From Hufsiella ginkgonis (GTDB taxonomy: Bacteria; Bacteroidota; Bacteroidia; Sphingobacteriales; Sphingobacteriaceae), in contig NZ_WVHS01000003.1 of the NCBI RefSeq assembly GCF_009834915.1, positions 839,988-903,987 of the forward strand: a stretch of DNA of 64,000 nucleotides. Direction: 5' to 3'. Made by a program: the position numbers and the translations under genes. The notes beneath the pieces were generated by a model that saw nothing but the letters and a program-made list of their open reading frames with translations, ran no database searches and was not told the origin of the DNA. Positions 44,180 to 52,200 of the stretch are shown in pieces. Each line of letters opens with the position of its first letter. Position 1 is the stretch's first letter.

Positions 44180-45466
44180 TTGATCGTCAGTAAGTTATCA
44201 AAACTTACTGACGTCACAACTGACGAAAACTTAAAGAAATTACTACCTGTGAAACCAAAATGGGAAGGCCCCTTCCTGTATGAACCCCCTAACGGAGATC
44301 TTAAAAAGGACTGGTTTGTCTGGCTAAACTATCAGCATCCGATCACCGGCAAAATGGAGCGCGCCGGCAGGTATAATGTCGGATTTAACCAGTACAAAAC
44401 AAAAGCGGAGCGCCGGCAGCATGGTAAAGCATTGATCATAGTCCTCGATGAGCTGCTTAAGGACGGCTGGACACCTTACGAAGAGTACAGCGTTTTTACC
44501 GCGCAGCGTAACACAAGCCTTGTCGGTCTTATTGATGACTATCTTGAACACTGCAAAAGTTCTGTTCCAGATAGCCTAAGCGACAATACTTACCAGAAAT
44601 ACCAACAGCAACTTAATCTCTTCAAAGATTGGGTACTCAGTTCAGGCTATGGCAATGTTGATATCGGTGACGTAAAGAAAGCCTTAGTCACGAGTTTTAT
44701 GGAACACCATAGGGCAAAACGGGGTTGGTCTGGAAAGACTTACAATGACTACCTCAACAACATAACGACCTTTTTCAATTACTACCACAATAACTACGAC
44801 GATCTTGTCGATAAGGTGCCAACCAGGAGCCTTTCCAGGAAGAAGGTTCACCACCCCGGGAACAAAGCCTGGAACGATTGGCAGTTTAAGCGCTTGAAGG
44901 AGATGATGCTCGACAATGGAGACCGGTTGCTATACACGTTCTGCAGCTTTATCTACTACGCTGCGCTAAGGAACGAGGCGGAAGCCATCTATCTTCGTGC
45001 CGGGGATTTTAATTTCCGCACAAAAACTTTGGTCATCGATTCTGGGACTGCCAAAAACAGAACGACGGAGTATATCCCGCTTTATCCCGATTTCCTGGAC
45101 CTGCTGTATGAGCTTGGTATCGATAAGATGCCACCCGAGTATTACATATTCGGCAAGCCCCGGGATATTCGTAACCTTTCGGCAACGGAATTTAGGATCG
45201 GCGCACCGTACCCACTCGGTCAGGACTATTTCGCCGGTAAGTTCCGGCCTTACAAGGTAGCAATGGGCATACCGCCGACAGAGCATGGTATCTATCGTTA
45301 CAAACATACCAGGGCGCAGCACCTCGGGGAAGATGGCGAGGACCTTTATAAGATCATGAAGTTACTTCGGCACAGGGATCTTGCTACTACCATGATTTAC
45401 ATGCGAGGGCTGGGAGTAGATACTCAAAACACTGATTACAAGAAAGGTCGTAATTTTAACGATTAG
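44180..45466 (+). CDS. int: Tyrosine recombinase / phage integrase
   Basis: The protein has 428 residues if started at the TTG at 44180; a GTG at 44249 is an alternative, and the frame is also open into ssrA. An N-terminal arm-binding part is followed by the SAM-like core-binding domain (YQKYQQQLNLFKDWVLSSGY). The catalytic domain has R in ALRNEAEAIYLRAGD, HTRAQ with H and R, the H of LLRHRDLATT and the nucleophile Y407 (TTMIYMRG). It integrates and, with a helper, excises the element at the ssrA 3' end. A strong inverted repeat lies in its first codons (44186-44212). Confidence 0.9.
   Translation: MIVSKLSKLTDVTTDENLKKLLPVKPKWEGPFLYEPPNGDLKKDWFVWLNYQHPITGKMERAGRYNVGFNQYKTKAERRQHGKALIIVLDELLKDGWTPYEEYSVFTAQRNTSLVGLIDDYLEHCKSSVPDSLSDNTYQKYQQQLNLFKDWVLSSGYGNVDIGDVKKALVTSFMEHHRAKRGWSGKTYNDYLNNITTFFNYYHNNYDDLVDKVPTRSLSRKKVHHPGNKAWNDWQFKRLKEMMLDNGDRLLYTFCSFIYYAALRNEAEAIYLRAGDFNFRTKTLVIDSGTAKNRTTEYIPLYPDFLDLLYELGIDKMPPEYYIFGKPRDIRNLSATEFRIGAPYPLGQDYFAGKFRPYKVAMGIPPTEHGIYRYKHTRAQHLGEDGEDLYKIMKLLRHRDLATTMIYMRGLGVDTQNTDYKKGRNFND
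44186..44212. repeat. Inverted repeat (11-base perfect arms) at the integrase 5' end, with ACTGACG direct repeats
   Basis: The arms GTCAGTAAGTT (44186-44196) and AACTTACTGAC (44202-44212) flank a five-base loop. ACTGACG occurs at 44207-44213 and again at 44219-44225, 12 bases apart. The place, just inside the attachment site, suits integrase arm-type binding sites or an operator controlling int. There is no T tract, so it is not a normal terminator for ssrA. Confidence 0.5.
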
Positions 45467-45525
45467 CCTGCCTGAAAAGTCCGGAATAAAGAATTGCCGA
45501 AATCAAACCATATGAGGATGCTACA

Positions 45526-45552
45526 TAATTTGCTAACTTTGTTAGTAAATTA
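45526..45552. repeat. AT-rich hairpin after the integrase gene
   Basis: TAATTTGCTAAC (45526-45537) and GTTAGTAAATTA (45541-45552) pair fully apart from one G-T, around a three-base TTT loop. It lies 60 bases after the integrase stop and just before the ATG at 45560. It could be an operator of the small gene that follows or end int transcription. Confidence 0.4.
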
Positions 45553-45559
45553 TGATTAT

Positions 45560-45817
45560 ATGATCCCATTCGTGGTTTGGCAACGAAAGATCGCTTTTAA
45601 ATGGAGAGGTCGCTGGTATGTTCGTTACGTTTATAAGAGCAATAGCAGTGGAATTTTCAGCTGGACCCTTGTAACAGTAAAAGGAAGATACATTTTTCAT
45701 CGTGCCCCTTCCGGCGATTGGGGTCAAACTGGCGGACAGCTACTACCTGATGATTTCGTAGTAGCTGTTACTTTGGAAATCGAACGGATCGAGGTGAGAC
45801 TACATCTGTTGAAATAA
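45560..45817 (+). CDS. Hypothetical small phage-end protein
   Basis: The protein has 85 residues from the ATG at 45560; the frame is open upstream to a TTG at 45494, but the palindrome at 45526-45552 argues for the shorter form. It is rich in Trp, Arg and aromatic residues (WQRKIAFKWRGRWYVRYVY, FSWTLVTVKGRYIFHRAPSGDWG) and looks beta-stranded, without signal peptide or membrane helix. No family is recognised. Its end overlaps the end of the convergent 45768-46001 gene by 50 bases. Confidence 0.4.
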   Translation: MIPFVVWQRKIAFKWRGRWYVRYVYKSNSSGIFSWTLVTVKGRYIFHRAPSGDWGQTGGQLLPDDFVVAVTLEIERIEVRLHLLK

Positions 45818-46001
45818 GCGACATATCGAACCCAGTCTGAATTACCGGTCGAGACTCATTTGACTGAACAAACTCATGTGCGGGCGCAAAGTAAATTCGC
45901 CCATCATCTAACCCTATCTGAATCGTTGACAATCTACCAGAGGGAGTATATTCCTTTAAAAAGGTCCCCGTTTGTCCTGTTAACACGTGACGCAATCTCA
46001 T
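45768..46001 (-). CDS. Hypothetical small phage protein
   Basis: The protein has 77 residues. The middle (TGTFLKEYTPSGRLSTIQIGLDDGRIYFAPAHEFVQ) reads as a small SH3-like beta barrel with a typical LDDGRxYFAP turn, and its composition is that of a real protein. The last 30 residues look disordered. It is the last leftward gene before the integrase and follows the membrane protein gene by 11 bases on the same strand, so it may end the late operon. Function unknown. Confidence 0.5.
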   Translation of the reverse strand: MRLRHVLTGQTGTFLKEYTPSGRLSTIQIGLDDGRIYFAPAHEFVQSNESRPVIQTGFDMSLISTDVVSPRSVRFPK

Positions 46002-46012
46002 TCACAAATATA

Positions 46013-46816
46013 TTAAAAACGAACGAGATCAACTCGTGTTTGCAGGCCCGGCCGCCATTCCTGTTCCTGGAAATTGTACTGGTAACTTCCCTGAAAGCTG
46101 AATCTTTTAAAATCGAATTGGATGCCCGGGCCAGCGGAGGTGGCGCCAGTCGTTAAATTGTAACCGGTAACCCCTTGGACCCGAAGACCGAAGCGGGGCT
46201 CATTCTGAACGACTGATAGCCGCTTGACACCGTTCACAGTCGTCCTTGGGTCGTTACTGTAGATATCGATGAAGCTCTTTTTTGCTCCAAGAAACCACCG
46301 GCGCTTCCAGTATTGGGTAATGTTAAGATCGGCGTTGTATTTGAAATCAAAGGATCCCCGGTCCGCGCTGTCAGTGGGATTTCCAGGCCGGTAGGCAAGA
46401 TCAAGGTATTTATCGGAGTACGAATAAACTGGTCTTTTTTTTTCATCCAGTTCCATTTTCGCGCGCAGGTTATCTGCCTTCAGGGTGGTATTGATCAGCG
46501 TGAGATTTTCGATTTGCTTTTTAAGTATGCCAATGGCCATTGCTGTCGTGTCCAATATTCCGACGCTAACTGCGGTAGTGCTTGCATGGCTGGCAGAGAT
46601 AATATTTTCGGCCGCAGCTATCGTCACATGCTCGAGGCCCTCTTTATCGACTTTGCGGGCGATGATGGTGGCTTCGGCTTGCACAGTTTTCTTTTGTGCC
46701 AGCAACGCTTCCTCCTGTTGGTCACGAAGTGACTTCTCATGAAAAGCATAAATTATGGCTCCGACCGCCAGCAGTAAGCAGGCGATCACGGTTGCGAGTG
46801 TCCAGTGTTTCATCAT
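46013..46816 (-). CDS. Membrane-anchored coiled-coil protein with beta-rich C-terminus; spanin-like lysis candidate
   Basis: The protein has 267 residues. One N-terminal membrane helix (LATVIACLLLAVGAIIYAF) is followed by a long helical stretch (SLRDQQEEALLAQKKTVQAE, residues of about 28-125) and a beta-rich end with alternating aromatic strands closing in F (SFQGSYQYNFQEQEWRP, VDLVRF), like an outer-membrane strand signature. A protein spanning inner to outer membrane would suit the final, spanin-type step of lysis (inference). Its ATG overlaps the stop of the preceding small membrane protein by four bases, and the muramidase gene lies just before that. Confidence 0.6.
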   Translation of the reverse strand: MMKHWTLATVIACLLLAVGAIIYAFHEKSLRDQQEEALLAQKKTVQAEATIIARKVDKEGLEHVTIAAAENIISASHASTTAVSVGILDTTAMAIGILKKQIENLTLINTTLKADNLRAKMELDEKKRPVYSYSDKYLDLAYRPGNPTDSADRGSFDFKYNADLNITQYWKRRWFLGAKKSFIDIYSNDPRTTVNGVKRLSVVQNEPRFGLRVQGVTGYNLTTGATSAGPGIQFDFKRFSFQGSYQYNFQEQEWRPGLQTRVDLVRF

Positions 46817-47127
46817 CGTTTTATTATTTGTTTGGCCTCATTGCCTACCCGGTTCCTTACTAGGCTGTCAGTGTTTCTTTTGATCTCATTTATTATTCCG
46901 TTCTTCACGAGTAGCGCCTGCACCAGATCGTCCTTCTCCTGCCGAACAGTTGCAAGGTCAGACCTCAGCTGCGCTTTTTCAGCCTCGCAGTTTATATTAA
47001 CCTGGTCAGAGGCCCCGCCGAACTTGTAGACGAAGAACCACATCAGGGACACGGCGATGATCAGCATGTAGGTACCCGGATATTTCGCGACCTGCAAAAA
47101 GGTTATTTTCGGTATATGATTTTGCAT
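46813..47127 (-). CDS. Small membrane-anchored coiled-coil protein; holin- or i-spanin-like candidate
   Basis: The protein has 104 residues. One membrane helix (YPGTYMLIIAVSLMWFFVYKF, residues of about 16-36) is followed by a charged coiled coil (EAEKAQLRSDLATVRQEKDD) and a basic tail ending KQIIKR. The N-in/C-out topology and coiled coil resemble inner-membrane spanins; with one helix it could also be a pinholin-like protein. It starts six bases after the muramidase stop and overlaps the next gene at ATGA, so the three form a lysis cassette. Confidence 0.6.
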   Translation of the reverse strand: MQNHIPKITFLQVAKYPGTYMLIIAVSLMWFFVYKFGGASDQVNINCEAEKAQLRSDLATVRQEKDDLVQALLVKNGIINEIKRNTDSLVRNRVGNEAKQIIKR

Positions 47128-47133
47128 GGCCCA

Positions 47134-47715
47134 TTACTTTTTTGTTAAATCAACCCGGCTGAACCAACTCACTGCAAACGCTTCCTGACTGGGCGCCTTC
47201 TCCATGATTTCGATGTATCGGGATCCCTGCATTACGTTTAGGATTTTGTAAAGCAAAGCTTTATCCGGGTGACTGTTCAGGGCGTTGATCGTATAAGCTC
47301 CGATCTTACCGTCAATCACAAGATCGGGATATAGCCTTTGGTTCTTATTTGTGACATTCAGCGCGCGCTGGAGGTACCTAGCTGCTTGACCGGTACCCTG
47401 ATTTACCCCGGTATCGAAAAGCTCATTCGCGATAGCTTGATCATTGATATCATTGAGCCGGTTAATCTGCCAATAGGAACTGTAATAAATAGCTTTTGCA
47501 CCCTCGAGAATGAAATTATCAGCATTGATCTTTGCCACTGCGGCCGGCATCCCATGGTTTTTCTTGTGCTGATCAACCGCGTGCCATATTGAAGAATTGG
47601 GATGGTCGCGCCTGGTGATACCAAAGACGGTCTCTCCACCGGTGTCCAGCGGATTATTCGCATAGCCGCCTTCATGACCAATTGTTACCTGGAATGCTTT
47701 GTTGAAATCTGCCAT
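47134..47715 (-). CDS. Phage endolysin, glycoside hydrolase family 108 N-acetylmuramidase
   Basis: The protein has 193 residues from the ATG at 47715; six more codons to a TTG are possible. The GH108 signature HEGGYANNPLDTGGETVFGIT contains the catalytic Glu (E15), and the C-terminal peptidoglycan-binding part has NQGTGQAARYLQRALN, LVIDGKIGAYTINAL and EKAPSQEAFAVSWFSR. It cuts the glycan between MurNAc and GlcNAc. There is no signal peptide, so it needs a holin for release; the two small membrane proteins that follow are candidates to assist lysis. Confidence 0.92.
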   Translation of the reverse strand: MADFNKAFQVTIGHEGGYANNPLDTGGETVFGITRRDHPNSSIWHAVDQHKKNHGMPAAVAKINADNFILEGAKAIYYSSYWQINRLNDINDQAIANELFDTGVNQGTGQAARYLQRALNVTNKNQRLYPDLVIDGKIGAYTINALNSHPDKALLYKILNVMQGSRYIEIMEKAPSQEAFAVSWFSRVDLTKK

Positions 47716-47853
47716 TGCTTTTGTTTTGTTCAAAGTTCATGCTGGAAAGGCCCTTCCGATAATTTAAGGGTGAACCATCGGTCAATGATCACAACATATC
47801 CTCCGGCGAAATATTTTTGATAACAATTGTCCTATGTTGGAAATAAAAAATAA

Positions 47854-47882
47854 TTAGATATATATTTAAAGAAATTATCTAA
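47854..47882. promoter_or_regulatory. Inverted repeat and promoter region of the two-TM moron gene
   Basis: TTAGATA (47854-47860) and TATCTAA (47876-47882) are separated by 15 bases, 22 bases centre to centre, and end at the ATG at 47883. TATATTTA inside the spacer could be a -7 box. The repeat would let a repressor block this promoter, as expected for a gene controlled apart from the late operon. Confidence 0.45.
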
Positions 47883-48818
47883 ATGAACGTTATTACTCGA
47901 ATATTCAACAACAAAACATTTCTCGGTGCCGTTCCATGGATATCCTTTATAACTGGTTTGCTGCTTTTTCTCTTTGGAACCTTCGCAAACTTCGACGATG
48001 ACCATTTCGCAGAATTATGGTCAGGGTTAGGAAAAACGATGCTTGCCGGGGCGTTATTCGCCTTAATGCTGAAGAGTATTCAGTTTATGGGAGTATTCAA
48101 GGAAGAGTTAATAGAAATAATTTATGACGTAAAATACTTAAGAAACCGGGTTGATCTGCCAGAATACTGGGAGAAAATCACTAAGGAGCTCTTGAAAAAT
48201 AAATTTCCTGCAATTAGCCAAAAGGTCACAAAAGACGTCAAGGAAATTTATCTTCCAACCACATCCGTGCAATACTATGACAATTATAAGCAACATGTTA
48301 GTATAAAAGTCGTTGATGATGCAGAGGACATTGTTGAAGTTATACAAAAGACGAGGTTTACGATTATACCTGTTGAGCCGAATGAAACTTTTGTGCACCA
48401 ATTTGAAAATACGATTCATTGCGGGGATTGCCCCGAGCTAGTGAACTTCGAAATATTGAAGTTTAAAGTAAATGAAAAAGAACAGCATGTATCCCACCAG
48501 TCCAGTTTTGAAAACAAGCGACTAAAAACGCGGTATGAAGTAACCTTATCCGGCAAATCGGGGTATAACATTGAAATGGTTGTAAAAAAACGTTACCCTT
48601 TACGTTGTGATAATATAATTGGTGCGATAAGTTCTTATATTAGGCATAACTTTATGGTGCAGTTCCTACATGCCGGATTAACACTCGATTTTATCGACAT
48701 TGGTACCCTGCAGAAATTTAAAACAAACAACGAATCGCAGGGGTTCTTAGAGAAAGAATATCAGGGCATATTGTACCCAAAACAAGGATATATCGCGATA
48801 ATAAAAAAGATAAAATAA
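47883..48818 (+). CDS. Two-TM membrane protein with a large beta-rich cytoplasmic domain; moron candidate
   Basis: The protein has 311 residues. Two N-terminal membrane helices (residues of about 17-37, WISFITGLLLFLFGTFANF, and 48-68, TMLAGALFALMLKSIQFMG) are joined by a short acidic loop. A helical stretch and about 190 residues of beta-rich sequence with CGDCPE near residue 180 follow. No family is recognised. It is AT-rich, on the strand opposite to the late genes, and has its own promoter repeat and downstream terminator: the structure of a moron, often a lysogenic gene for superinfection exclusion or defence. The two-TM plus beta-domain layout recalls membrane effectors such as Cap15, but without sequence identity I can show. 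Confidence 0.7.
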   Translation: MNVITRIFNNKTFLGAVPWISFITGLLLFLFGTFANFDDDHFAELWSGLGKTMLAGALFALMLKSIQFMGVFKEELIEIIYDVKYLRNRVDLPEYWEKITKELLKNKFPAISQKVTKDVKEIYLPTTSVQYYDNYKQHVSIKVVDDAEDIVEVIQKTRFTIIPVEPNETFVHQFENTIHCGDCPELVNFEILKFKVNEKEQHVSHQSSFENKRLKTRYEVTLSGKSGYNIEMVVKKRYPLRCDNIIGAISSYIRHNFMVQFLHAGLTLDFIDIGTLQKFKTNNESQGFLEKEYQGILYPKQGYIAIIKKIK

Positions 48819-48849
48819 TTACTACTTTTGAAATATTAAACCAAACACT

Positions 48850-48906
48850 ATGGCCATCAGTGAAAAATTCCAGAATTTGTTATCAGATATTGATACCGGA
48901 GGATAA
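48850..48906 (+). CDS. Eighteen-codon ORF between the moron gene and its terminator
   Basis: ATG at 48850, encoding MAISEKFQNLLSDIDTGG, then TAA; it starts 32 bases after the moron stop and ends 21 bases before the terminator stem. The leader before it (GAAATATTAAACCAAACACT) is A-rich like Bacteroidota initiation regions. It could be a tiny accessory peptide or chance. No signal or membrane segment is present. Confidence 0.3.
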   Translation: MAISEKFQNLLSDIDTGG

Positions 48907-48926
48907 GATATCCCCCCAATAATTTT

Positions 48927-48955
48927 AAGGTCACCAATTGGTGACCTTTTTTTTT
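48927..48955 (+). terminator. Strong rho-independent terminator of the moron cassette
   Basis: AAGGTCACC and GGTGACCTT pair perfectly across a four-base AATT loop (48927-48948), directly followed by nine or more T residues to 48955. It ends plus-strand transcription before it meets the leftward tail genes. The stem could work weakly in the other direction, where only TTAAAATT follows. Confidence 0.88.
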
Positions 48956-49000
48956 GCAGCTTATCATAATACCCTGCGTGGCTTTAGCTAAAGCCATCGG

Positions 49001-49282
49001 TCAATGATCACTTTTTAGCTGCGAAAGATATCTTAGAATTGCATCCTTTACGCAGACTATAAACGGGCAGGTGTCAGCGGACACCAACACCTCCAGCTGC
49101 TTGATTTGGATTTCACTAAGCTCGGCAGGATCATTTGCGTGAATGGACTGGGCAATTGGTAGCCAATCGAGCGTACGCGCGTGCTGGTAGATAAAATTTC
49201 CTATGGATTTGTTAAGGTCCGATACGTTAAGTGTTCTACCGGCTAAATCCATGATTACGATTTCTTTTGGGTCAAATTTCAT
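49001..49282 (-). CDS. Hypothetical small phage protein after the tail-tip gene
   Basis: The protein has 93 residues (MKFDPKEIVIMDLAGRTLNV at the start, ADTCPFIVCVKDAILRYL near the end), mostly helical, no signal peptide. It starts one base after the stop of the 1333-residue tail protein, so it is translated from the same late transcript. The place suggests a tail-fibre chaperone or a small late protein; no family is recognised. Confidence 0.7.
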   Translation of the reverse strand: MKFDPKEIVIMDLAGRTLNVSDLNKSIGNFIYQHARTLDWLPIAQSIHANDPAELSEIQIKQLEVLVSADTCPFIVCVKDAILRYLSQLKSDH

Positions 49283-49283
49283 A

Positions 49284-52200
49284 TTATGATACTCCTACTA
49301 ATATTCCTTTGGTAAAATTGAGTGTCGGGTTTGAAGAGGTGAAAACGATCCCACTATATCCAGTATCAACTCCTATATGGAGGGTGCCTGGGTTTAAATA
49401 AATATCAGGACTCGAAAGCTGGATATAATCACCAATTTCCGTGGCTGAAATCTGAATACGGCCGCCGTTTGTTTCTAAGGCAAAATTATTATCGGCACCT
49501 TTTGCACTTAAATAAAGGGCGTGGTTTTGGCTGGGGCTTCCGCTACTGGTGATATATGGCCTGTGGTTGATCAGCCTGGCGAGCTCGCTGTTAAGATCTC
49601 CAGAAATGTGATCTTCCAGTTCATTGCCGAAAGCCGCTTCCTGATAGCCGATCACGGTTCCACCGCTGTTTTGGTACTCGATGTACCCGCGAATGAGAAC
49701 ATGCGGATTTCCGCTTATAACAACGCCATCCTTTATGACACTTTCCGCCGTCAACGCGCTTGCTTCAATGGTCCAACCCCCGATAGTGCCGGTAACAAAA
49801 TCCAAATCCAAGCCGGAAATGTAATCTGTGGTGATCACCGTTGACTTGATCCATTCCGCATCTATCAGGGTAGTTTTAATGTAACCACCGTCGATTATCG
49901 TTGAATCCAATTGAGCTGCGCCAATCAGATCTTCAAAAGCCAGGCCCCCTAAAGATCCCGAAAGGTCGGAAAGGTCTGATGCTACGCCTCCGGCGGCGTT
50001 GTATGCAGCAAGTGCGTCTGCTATGGCATTGGCGGCACTTGCTTGTGCTGTGTTAATTCTACCGTCTGCCAGGTCCGATATTTTCTTCAGTAAAAGGACC
50101 TTTTTGTCGTAGTAGTTTTTAAAAGCCGCCCTAAAATCGGCGGAAACGATCGTTTCGGTGGTAGTTAAACTGGTGAGTTTCGGACTTATGTAGGCATCTA
50201 GTGCATCGTAGGCCGTATCATATGCCGTTTTTTCGGTGGTAATGGAATATACTGTCGCTTGGCCGTCGATCGTTGGTTTTTCGGCCTGAATGATTTCCCA
50301 CTCTTTTTTAACCGCTTTTTTCTCTACGGGTGTAAGTTTGGCATCATTGGCGATATCGGCCAACAATGCGTTTGCTGTGGCAGCTGATGATGCAGCTGCA
50401 GCGGCGGCAGTACCGGCATTATCAGCTATCAGTTTAGCTTTATCGGCTAACGCCTTCAGCAGCAATTGCCGTTTTTCGTAATAGTCGGCGAACTTGGCTC
50501 GGAAGTCGGCGGCCGTAATGGTTTCGGTACCGCTTGTGCTCAAATTGAGCGTACCCAAATATGTGTATAGGGTATTATAGGCAGTGGTATAAGCCGTTTT
50601 TTCAGTGGTGATAAGGTAATTATCTGCCTGGGCTTCAATCGCAGCCTTTTCCGCGGTAATGGAATCAAATTCACCCTTTGTAGCGTGCTTTTCACCGGGT
50701 GTAAGTTTTCCATCGTTGGCAATATCAGCCAGCTGGGCATTTGCAATTCCGGCGGCCGCGGCTGCGTTACCGGCGGCAAGAACAGCAGCTTCCGCGACCG
50801 TATCGTCGGTATACTTTGATGCTTTTATCCAGTCCCCAGCCATGTAGATGCCGCTGGTTCTGGCTGTCTGGCAACGCATAATGTCGCCGCTGAACCCCTG
50901 TACCCAAAGGTCGCCTACATCGTAAGGCGTTGTGGGTGTGGCAACGAAAACACGCCGTTTGCCGTCCGCTGTATCTAGGGCTTCACCGGCAAGGGCCAAA
51001 GCCTGTTCTGTAGCGGTATCCGCGATGGGAACCCAACCCCAAACACCAGATACCAGCACCCAACGCCATGAGGCCCCGGTATCGGTATTAGTAAACGTGT
51101 CATTAGCATGTTGGGCCTTCAATTCGGGCGTTGTCCAGTCAATCGCCGGCGCGTTAGATGTGGTAGGATCGTGCTGCTCGAAAAAGCTGATAAGTTGCCC
51201 ATCAATTTGATCCTGTAAATCAGCTATAAGCAAGTCGACATACTCCGCGTCTATGTAGCTGGAAAGATCCGGCTTATCTGCAATGTTGTCGTACCCGGTG
51301 GTGCCGGATGCGAACGCGATTTTACCGCCAATAACGCCCGCGTCAAGATCGAAGTATGTGAGGCCGTCCGTGCTAAAAATCGCTCCGGTTGTGATAAACT
51401 TTCCGTTAATTGCGGTCTGCCCGTATGTTAGGGATATTCCTCGTACCGACCCCACAGGAGAATGCACCACGCCGATCAGAAAATAATAATCTGTGGGATC
51501 CTGGTCAACGGTCATTTGACTGATGGAAAGTACTATTGTGCCTGCTATCCCCACTTTGGAGCACTTCGCATAAATGTAGTATGCAGTGGCCGGAGCCAAC
51601 GTGTCACTGCTGAAAGCAGATATATTCCATGTCTTGATTTCCTCCGAAATACTAAAATGATCCAATTTACCGGCCGAAGAACGGAACTTCGCCGAATCCC
51701 CTAAATAGTTAGGTTGGAAGATGATTTCAGAAAGAACGAACTGCTGTGACTTAGCTGCTACGGAAATCATCGTCGTTTCAATGCTAAGCGGCTTAATGCT
51801 TTCGCTGAAGTAATAGCCATCAGGATCGAAAACCAAATTCTTCAGCTCTTGAGAGGTTCTCCAATTTAGCCTGGCTCGGTTAACGTCGAATAGGCGACTT
51901 TGCCTGATTGCTTTTTCAATATTTTCCTGTGCATTGGCCTGTTTGGTGTAGCGGTTGATCTCAACCTGTTCGGACAGGTTGAGATTCGTAATTTTTGACG
52001 GGTCCTGTAAGTCTTGGCTGAACCCCAGTACCCGAATTGCATCACTAAATCCGAAATCATCATCTGTAAGCGTTATATAGCTTCCCAATGTGAGGCTGTA
52101 ATTGTATTGCTTGAAAAGGATGTTGTCGCAGGTGACCTGGTAGATTTTGCGCGCATCTGAATTAAGATTCAGATAATTTTGAGCAGCTGTCTGCAATTCG

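Noticed and set aside
44186-44212. Perfect inverted repeat as the ssrA terminator
   Set aside because: No T tract follows, it lies within the integrase leader, and it belongs to phage sequence beyond the attachment point.
49521-51210. Plus-strand frames opposite the 1333-residue tail protein
   Set aside because: Serine/alanine-rich shadows of repeat-coding sequence with no independent promoter.
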